A stretch of DNA of 64,000 nt from WHSW01 sp963846565 (GTDB lineage Bacteria > Actinomycetota > Thermoleophilia > Solirubrobacterales > 70-9): positions 372,001 through 436,000 of the forward strand of contig CAWJWL010000003.1 of the NCBI GenBank assembly GCA_963846565.1, given 5' to 3'. The notes beneath the pieces are model-generated. The model was given only the letters and a program-made list of their open reading frames with translations. It was not told where the DNA came from and searched no databases. Shown here in pieces: positions 59,048 through 64,000 of this stretch; position 1 is the stretch's first letter, and every line of letters begins with the position of its first letter. A program made the position numbers and the translations under genes.

Positions 59048-59971
59048 CTAGACCTTCACCTCTTCGGCCGACGTCGGCGCCGGGGCGGCGACGTCGCTGC
59101 CGCTCGCCTCGAAGTGCTCGATCGGCTTGTCGGTGAGCTCCTTCACCTTGTCGATCAGGCCCTCCTCGAGCCACTTCGACTGCTGGCCGGCGAGGGTGGA
59201 GATCAGGATGTCGTCGACCCGGTAGTGCTCGATCGCGTTCTCGATCGCCGGGTACGGCTCCGGGCTCATCGGCTGGCCGGTCGCGTCGATCTCCGAGCGG
59301 TAGAGCTCGGCGAGCGTTGACGAGAGCCGGTCGACCACGTCGCTTCGGCTCAGCTCCCCCGACTTCGGGCAGATCACGGTGTAGCGGTGCGGTTTGTCAT
59401 CCGCGAGCTGCTTCAGGTGGGCGACCAGGTCCGGACTCGCGATCGTCTGCGTGCCGACGACGAGCGTGTGGGTCACGTCCCAGCGGACCGCATCGTCGTC
59501 CACCCGCACCGGGACGTGGGTGACCGGGGTGTCGAGGTGCTCGCGCGCGAACTCCACCAGGTCGCGGCGCCTGAACCCGAAGCGCGACTCATAAAGACAG
59601 GACAGCAGGACTTCTCTCGGCTGAAACGCGCGCTCGGCATCGCCAAGGGCGAGCGCGGGATCGGGGTCGAAGATCGCTCCGGAAGCCTCGATCCCGAAGC
59701 GGTAGAAGACCGACTGCGTCACCTCGACCCGGCTCAGCGCGGCGTCGCGGGCCTCGTCGCGATCGACGATCTGGCCGACGCTCGGCAGGTTCTGCGGCGC
59801 GGCGACGGCGACGGCCTCGGCGCCCGCCTCGACCCGCTCGCGGACCGCCTCGAGCAGCCTGCGGCCGCCCGCCACCTCGTTCATGAACGCGAGCACGACT
59901 CCGCCGTCGCTCCAGTCGACGTCGACGGCGACCTCGCCGTCCGGAAGGTTGGCTGTCGACTCGTCGGTCAT
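59048..59971 (-). CDS. Tandem universal-stress-protein-like protein in the oxidase operon
   Basis: A 307-residue soluble protein with two USP-like alpha/beta domains. The first is about 20-150 (VVLAFMNEVAGGRRLLEAVR), the second about 165-295 (THTLVVGTQTIASPDLVAHL, ending ILISTLAGQQSKWLEEGLID). The ATP-loop glycines of classical USPs are not evident. Its start overlaps the ctaD stop (ATGA) and its end abuts ctaE, so it is made together with the oxidase. This placement is unusual and suggests a role in oxidase regulation or assembly. It is paralogous to the protein at 53331-53993. Confidence 0.75.
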   Translation of the reverse strand: MTDESTANLPDGEVAVDVDWSDGGVVLAFMNEVAGGRRLLEAVRERVEAGAEAVAVAAPQNLPSVGQIVDRDEARDAALSRVEVTQSVFYRFGIEASGAIFDPDPALALGDAERAFQPREVLLSCLYESRFGFRRRDLVEFAREHLDTPVTHVPVRVDDDAVRWDVTHTLVVGTQTIASPDLVAHLKQLADDKPHRYTVICPKSGELSRSDVVDRLSSTLAELYRSEIDATGQPMSPEPYPAIENAIEHYRVDDILISTLAGQQSKWLEEGLIDKVKELTDKPIEHFEASGSDVAAPAPTSAEEVKV

Positions 59972-61908
59972 TGCCTCGTCACCGTCGCGGTTCCGCCCCC
60001 GGCGGAACCGGCTTCAGCCTCGGCTGGGACCTCGTGCTCGCGGAGGTCCTTCTCGTCGCCCATGATCGCGTGCCGCGCCCCGGGGACGCCGAACTCGTAC
60101 GGGCCGCCGACGACGCGCGGGATCTGATCGAAGTTGAAGATCGGCGGTGGCGAGGAGACCTGCCACTCGATCGTCTTCGCCCGCCAGGGGTTCGCGGTCG
60201 CGCGCGGGCCGTAGCGCCAGGAGACGAACATGTTGTACATGAAGACCAGCTGCGCGATACCGAGCAGGAACGAGCCGATCGAGATCACCAGGTTCCAGTT
60301 GGCGAACTGCGCCGAGTAGTCGGCGACCCGCCGCGGCATCCCCTCCATCCCGACCCAGTGCATGGGGACGAACGTCGCGAGCATGCCGACGAGCGTCAGG
60401 TAGAAGTGGACGCGGCCGAGCCGCTCGTCGTACATCCGCCCGGTCATCTTCGGGAACCAGTGGTAGATCCCGGCGAAGATCGTGAAGACCGAGCCGCCGA
60501 AGAGCACGAAGTGGATGTGGGCGACGATGAAGTAGGTGTCGGAGACGTGGATGTCGATCGGCACCATGCCCAGCATCACCCCCGAGATGCCGCCGACGAC
60601 GAAGGTGACGATGAAGCCGAGGCTGAACAGCATCGCCGTCGATTTCAGGTGCAGGACGCTGTTGAACAGCGTTGCCAGCCAGCTGAATATCTTGATTCCG
60701 GTCGGGATGGCGATCAGCAACGTGGTGATCATCATCGGGACGCGCAGCCAGGAGAACATGCCGCTGACGAACATGTGGTGCGCCCACACGGTGTAGGAGA
60801 GGACGACGATCCCGATCAACGCCAGGGCCATCAGCCGGTAGCCGAAGATCGGTTTCCTGGCGTGTGTGGAGATCACCTCGGAGACGATCCCGAAGCCCGG
60901 CAGCATCATGATGTAGACGGCCGGGTGCGAGTAGAACCAGAAGATGTGCTGGTAGCTGAGCACGTCGCCGCCGAGCGCGGCCTGGAAGAAGTTCGTGTGC
61001 AGCGCGCGGTCGAAGAGGACCATGAACTGGACGCCGGCGATGAACGGGGTCGCGGCGACGACCAGCATCGAGGTCGAGAGGTTCGCCCAGACGAGCAACG
61101 GCATGCGCCAGAACGTCATCCCCGGCGCACGCATAGTGATGATCGTCACGAGGAAGTTCAGGGCGGTCGCCACCGACGAGGCGCCGGCGAACTGCACCCC
61201 GAGGTTGAAGAAGGACTGCCCCAGGGGGGCGCCGGTCGAGAGCGGCGCGTAGCCGGTCCAGCCGGCGTCGAACGCGCCGCCGGGGACGAGGAAGCTGGCG
61301 AGGAAGAGCAGGCCGGCGATCGGCAGCATCCAGAACGAGAGCGCGTTCAGGCGCGGGAACGCCATGTCCGGCGCCCCGATCATCAGCGGCAGGACGTAGT
61401 TCGCGATCCCGGCGAAGACCGGGATCACGAAGACGAAGATCATCAGCGCCGCGTGCGTCGAGAAGAGGCCGTTGAAGACGCCGGGATCGACGATCTGGGT
61501 GCCGGGCTGAGCGAGCTCGGCGCGCATGATCATCGCGATCAGGCCACCGGCGAGGAAGAAGAAGAACGTGGTGACGATGTACTGGATCCCGATCACCTTG
61601 TGATCGGTGTTGAACTTGAAGTAGTCGCGCCAGGTCTTCGCCCCGTGCTGCGAGTGGTCCTCGGGGATCGTCGGCTTGCCCGCAGCCCAGCGGAACCAGT
61701 AGTCGAAGGCGCCGAGGCCGACGAGGAACCCGAGCGGTCCGGTGATCGCGGGGACGATCAGGTGCGGGTAGCCGGTCGACTCGGTCTGGAAGGTGTCGAG
61801 CCCGGAGAGCGCGCGCAGGACGACGACCAGGCCGAAGCCGAATCCGGCCCCGAGCAGGAAGCCGAACCCGCCGCGCAGGAGTCCCGGTGCTTTCAGTGCA
61901 GCGACCAT
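59968..61908 (-). CDS. ctaD: Cytochrome c oxidase subunit I (aa3 type, complete ligand set)
   Basis: A 646-residue protein with two extra N-terminal helices before the twelve-helix core. Metal ligands are all present: heme a His in STHAALMIFVF and the first His of AHIHFVLFGG region; CuB His in WFYSHPAVYI, with the cross-linked Tyr four residues later, and the pair in VWAHHMFVSG; heme a3 His in AHIHF. K- and D-pathway residues are plausible. It is the catalytic subunit, in operon with ctaC upstream (13-base gap) and the USP-like and ctaE genes downstream. It provides the reference against which the protein at 47672-49645 is seen to have lost all ligands. Confidence 0.97.
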   Translation of the reverse strand: MVAALKAPGLLRGGFGFLLGAGFGFGLVVVLRALSGLDTFQTESTGYPHLIVPAITGPLGFLVGLGAFDYWFRWAAGKPTIPEDHSQHGAKTWRDYFKFNTDHKVIGIQYIVTTFFFFLAGGLIAMIMRAELAQPGTQIVDPGVFNGLFSTHAALMIFVFVIPVFAGIANYVLPLMIGAPDMAFPRLNALSFWMLPIAGLLFLASFLVPGGAFDAGWTGYAPLSTGAPLGQSFFNLGVQFAGASSVATALNFLVTIITMRAPGMTFWRMPLLVWANLSTSMLVVAATPFIAGVQFMVLFDRALHTNFFQAALGGDVLSYQHIFWFYSHPAVYIMMLPGFGIVSEVISTHARKPIFGYRLMALALIGIVVLSYTVWAHHMFVSGMFSWLRVPMMITTLLIAIPTGIKIFSWLATLFNSVLHLKSTAMLFSLGFIVTFVVGGISGVMLGMVPIDIHVSDTYFIVAHIHFVLFGGSVFTIFAGIYHWFPKMTGRMYDERLGRVHFYLTLVGMLATFVPMHWVGMEGMPRRVADYSAQFANWNLVISIGSFLLGIAQLVFMYNMFVSWRYGPRATANPWRAKTIEWQVSSPPPIFNFDQIPRVVGGPYEFGVPGARHAIMGDEKDLREHEVPAEAEAGSAGGGTATVTRQ

Positions 61909-61921
61909 CGAGATCCGAAGC

Positions 61922-62722
61922 CTACGAAGCTCCGCCTCCGCTCGCCGACCCGGCGGCCCCCGCCGCCGCCTCTTGCTGCTCGGCGACCCAGGCGTCGAAG
62001 TCCTCCTGCGAATGGACGACCACCACCGCTCGCATCGTCGAGTGGCCGAGGCCGCAGAGCTCGGTGCAGACGAGGCTGAAGGTCCCCTCCTCGTTCGGCG
62101 TGACGACGAAGGTGTCGTCGACCTCGTCGCCGCCCGGGCCCGAGGGCACCAGGTCGCGCTTGATCCGCCACTCGGGGACCCAGAAGGAGTGCAGGACGTC
62201 TAGCGCCTCGACGGTCACCTCGAGCTGGCGGTCGACGGGCACGTGGAGCTCGTCGGTCTCGAGGTAGGTCGGGTTGCCCTCGGCGTCCTCGCCGATCTCG
62301 ACCTCCGGGTACTCGAACGACCAGGCGAACTGCTGGCCGGTGACGTGGAGCGCCATCCGGTCGTCGGCCTGCGCCTCGATGTCGTCGAGGACGATCCAGC
62401 TGTAGCCGGCGGCAACCAGGACGATGACGGTCGGGATCACGGTCCAGGCGATCTCGAGCCTGGTGTTGCCGTGGATCGGCTCGCCGTCGGACTCGTCGCC
62501 GGGCTTCGCGCGGTACTTCCAGATCGCGTAGCCGAACATCACCATGACGACGGCGAAGACGAAGCACGAGAGCACGATCATGACGTCGAAGAGCGTGTCG
62601 ATCGGGCCGGCCTGCTCGGACGCGGCGTCGCCGAACCAGTCGAACTGGAGCAGGAAGACCGAGGACACGGCCGTCAGCACGAGCATGACGAGGGCGAGGC
62701 GGGCGTACGTCGAGCGGGTCAC
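61922..62722 (-). CDS. ctaC: Cytochrome c oxidase subunit II (with CuA site)
   Basis: A 266-residue protein with two membrane helices and a periplasmic cupredoxin domain. The CuA ligands are complete: His in DVLHSFWVPEW, then C-T-E-L-C-G-L-G-H-S-T-M. VTGQQFAWSFEYPEVEIGED is the usual electron-entry Trp region. There is no attached cytochrome c domain, so a separate cytochrome, perhaps the diheme protein at 52.6 kb or a bc1 subunit, must donate electrons. GTG start. First gene of the oxidase operon. Confidence 0.96.
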   Translation of the reverse strand: MTRSTYARLALVMLVLTAVSSVFLLQFDWFGDAASEQAGPIDTLFDVMIVLSCFVFAVVMVMFGYAIWKYRAKPGDESDGEPIHGNTRLEIAWTVIPTVIVLVAAGYSWIVLDDIEAQADDRMALHVTGQQFAWSFEYPEVEIGEDAEGNPTYLETDELHVPVDRQLEVTVEALDVLHSFWVPEWRIKRDLVPSGPGGDEVDDTFVVTPNEEGTFSLVCTELCGLGHSTMRAVVVVHSQEDFDAWVAEQQEAAAGAAGSASGGGAS

Positions 62723-62778
62723 CGGTCGCGATTCTATTCATCGCGGGGACGGCGAAAGGCACTGGGTCGCAGCTAGCG

Positions 62779-64000
62779 TCAAGCCGCACTTGCGGCGAGC
62801 ACGGCGCGGGCGACGCCCTCCCAGCTCCAGAGTCGCTCGACGGTCGCCCGTAGCACCGTTCCGGCCGCGTCCCGATCCACGGCGGAGAGGGCGAACCAGG
62901 CGTTGAGCCGGTCGGAGATCGCCTCCACCGGATGACCCTCGAGCGGGAAGGAGACGAGCCCGGCAACCGCCGGCGGCAGGCTCGCGGCCAGATCCCGGCT
63001 GACCTCGGCGGCGCCCGAGTGCGCGGCCGAGACCGGCAGGACGCCGGCGGCCGCGGCCTCCGCCGCGACCATGCCGAAGGCCTCGGGGAAGGTGCTCGGG
63101 AAGACGAGCGCGTCGCACGACGGCACGAGCGCGCCGACCTCGTCGTGCTCGAGGCGGCCCGCGAAGCGGACGCTCCCGGCCGCGCTCCCGGCCGCCTCGG
63201 CGTAGTCGGCCGGCAGAGCGCTCAGGAACGCGGTGAGGATGGCGAGACGGGCGGGCTCGCCGCCCTCGAGCGCGCGGCCCCGTTCCGCGAGGACTTGCAG
63301 GGGGCCGAGGTCGCCGCGCTCCATTGCGCCCCAGATCTCGCGGAGCGCCTGCTCGAGGGCGCCGAAGCCGACGATCAGGAGGCGCGCGTCCGGGTTCCGG
63401 GCGTGGACCACAGGCCAGGCGGCGAGGAGCAGGTCGACGCCCTTGGCGACGATCAGCTTGCCGACGAAGACGACGCGGGGGGCGCGGCCCTCGGCGAACC
63501 ACCCGACCGCCGCCGCGGCCTTGGCGGCGTCCCGATCCCAGGCCGATTCGCCGGCGGTTCGCTTTTCCCCCTCCGCGCGGGCAGACCGGACCAGCGACGC
63601 CCCGAGCTCGCGCAGCCGCCCGGCACGTTCGGCGGGCGCCACCGGCGCGAAGAGGGCGGTGTCCACCCCGGGGGGGCCGAGGCGGACCTTGGCGTTGGTC
63701 TCCGGGTCGTCGACGGCGAGCCGGAGGCGCTCGGCGATGTGCCCGGAGCCGACCAGGATGCCGGCGGCGCCGTCGCAGGCCTCCTGCGCGTAGGAGCGGA
63801 AGCGGTCGAGGTCGGGAAGGATCGAGTAGGAGAGGTCGGAGCCGTGGATCTTGAGCGCGTAGCGAAGCCCGGCGCGGCCGAGGATCACCGGACCCATGAT
63901 CAGGTGGTTGGCGAGCGCCGCGTCGACCCCGCCGAGCTCGTCGACGAGTCCGCGGACGGCGGCGACGTTGAGCTCGATGTAGCGGTTGAGCTCGGCGTCC
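62779..64000 (-). CDS. GT4-family glycosyltransferase (5-prime truncated by the window edge)
   Basis: Glycosyltransferase of the GT-B fold; about 407 residues are visible. The N-terminal domain begins outside, with VRGLVDELGGVDAALANHLI and LKIHGSDLSYSI seen. The C-terminal nucleotide-binding domain starts at PRVVFVGKLIVAKGVDLLLA. It has the E-x7-E signature in PSTFPEAFGMVAAEAAAAGV, with a further ARLLIVGFG block. An insertion of about 70 residues (between GFGALEQALREIWG and VRFAGRLEHDEVGAL) is longer than usual. Sugar donor and acceptor unknown. It is just upstream of ctaC on the same strand, with a 56-base gap. Confidence 0.9.
   Translation of the reverse strand, partial: DAELNRYIELNVAAVRGLVDELGGVDAALANHLIMGPVILGRAGLRYALKIHGSDLSYSILPDLDRFRSYAQEACDGAAGILVGSGHIAERLRLAVDDPETNAKVRLGPPGVDTALFAPVAPAERAGRLRELGASLVRSARAEGEKRTAGESAWDRDAAKAAAAVGWFAEGRAPRVVFVGKLIVAKGVDLLLAAWPVVHARNPDARLLIVGFGALEQALREIWGAMERGDLGPLQVLAERGRALEGGEPARLAILTAFLSALPADYAEAAGSAAGSVRFAGRLEHDEVGALVPSCDALVFPSTFPEAFGMVAAEAAAAGVLPVSAAHSGAAEVSRDLAASLPPAVAGLVSFPLEGHPVEAISDRLNAWFALSAVDRDAAGTVLRATVERLWSWEGVARAVLAASAA

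Noticed and set aside
59971..62079. A 702-codon open frame on the plus strand
   Set aside because: Antisense to ctaD and ctaC, with a composition of Asp/Arg/Glu/His typical of shadow frames; no domain is recognisable.

Overview
The window is a G+C-rich (about 70 percent by eye), densely packed bacterial chromosome segment. Heavy GTG/TTG start use, frequent ATGA/TGATG stop-start overlaps, a caa3-type cytochrome oxidase with heme A synthesis, an RsbW/RsbV/RsbU stress module, an F420-type LLM oxidoreductase, MT0933-like and RTX/RCC1-like secreted proteins point to an actinobacterium, most likely class Thermoleophilia (Solirubrobacterales-like). The class-level placement is inference. No phage, IS element or CRISPR array is visible; this is core chromosome.

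Layout. 1-7.0 kb: protein quality control on the minus strand, tig - (zinc peptidase) - clpP - (RTX protein) - clpX, with a PrsW-type membrane protease on the plus strand. 7.0-16.6 kb: an aldo/keto reductase, a secreted class-C-type serine hydrolase, and a minus-strand series lemA - corA - ctaG-like - spermidine-synthase-like, then an ECF sigma factor - ogt - HTH regulator series. 16.7-26.6 kb: ABC1 kinase, hydrolase, PhoU, peroxiredoxin, several small secreted proteins, and tRNA-His, tRNA-Arg and tRNA-Pro. 26.6-29.6 kb: the RsbW-RsbV-RsbU partner-switching module. 29.6-33.3 kb: DUF1015, cobalamin adenosyltransferase, OsmC, SDR and NUDIX genes. 33.3-34.8 kb: a decayed beta-lactamase-like pseudogene and a lysine-rich histone-H1-like membrane protein. 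35.6-39.7 kb: a tightly coupled fatty-acid beta-oxidation operon. 39.2-46.7 kb: transporter, lysyl-oxidase-like protein, thioredoxin reductase, flippase-like protein, epimerase, ferritin-like protein and PAP2 phosphatase.

The most unusual part is 46.8-62.7 kb, which holds two heme-copper-oxidase-like modules. The minus-strand module (ctaC, ctaD, a USP-like gene, ctaE; 58.4-62.7 kb) has all metal ligands and should be the real cytochrome c oxidase. The plus-strand module (46.8-49.6 kb) encodes a subunit II-like and a subunit I-like protein, translationally coupled, in which the CuA cysteines and all six heme/CuB histidines are replaced while the membrane fold is well kept. This apparently metal-free pseudo-oxidase heads an operon-like series with ctaA, ctaB and two small membrane proteins. 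A CBS protein, a diheme cytochrome c and a second USP-like membrane protein follow. Two secreted repeat proteins (RTX and 14 RCC1-type repeats) lie between the modules.

At least four genes carry what look like single-base frameshifts (spermidine-synthase-like, a secreted repeat protein, the lysine-rich protein, 3-hydroxyacyl-CoA dehydrogenase). Because conserved sequence resumes right after each shift, sequencing or assembly error is as likely as true inactivation. The serine-hydrolase remnant at 33.3-33.8 kb is different: it also has stop codons and internal deletions, and is a true pseudogene.
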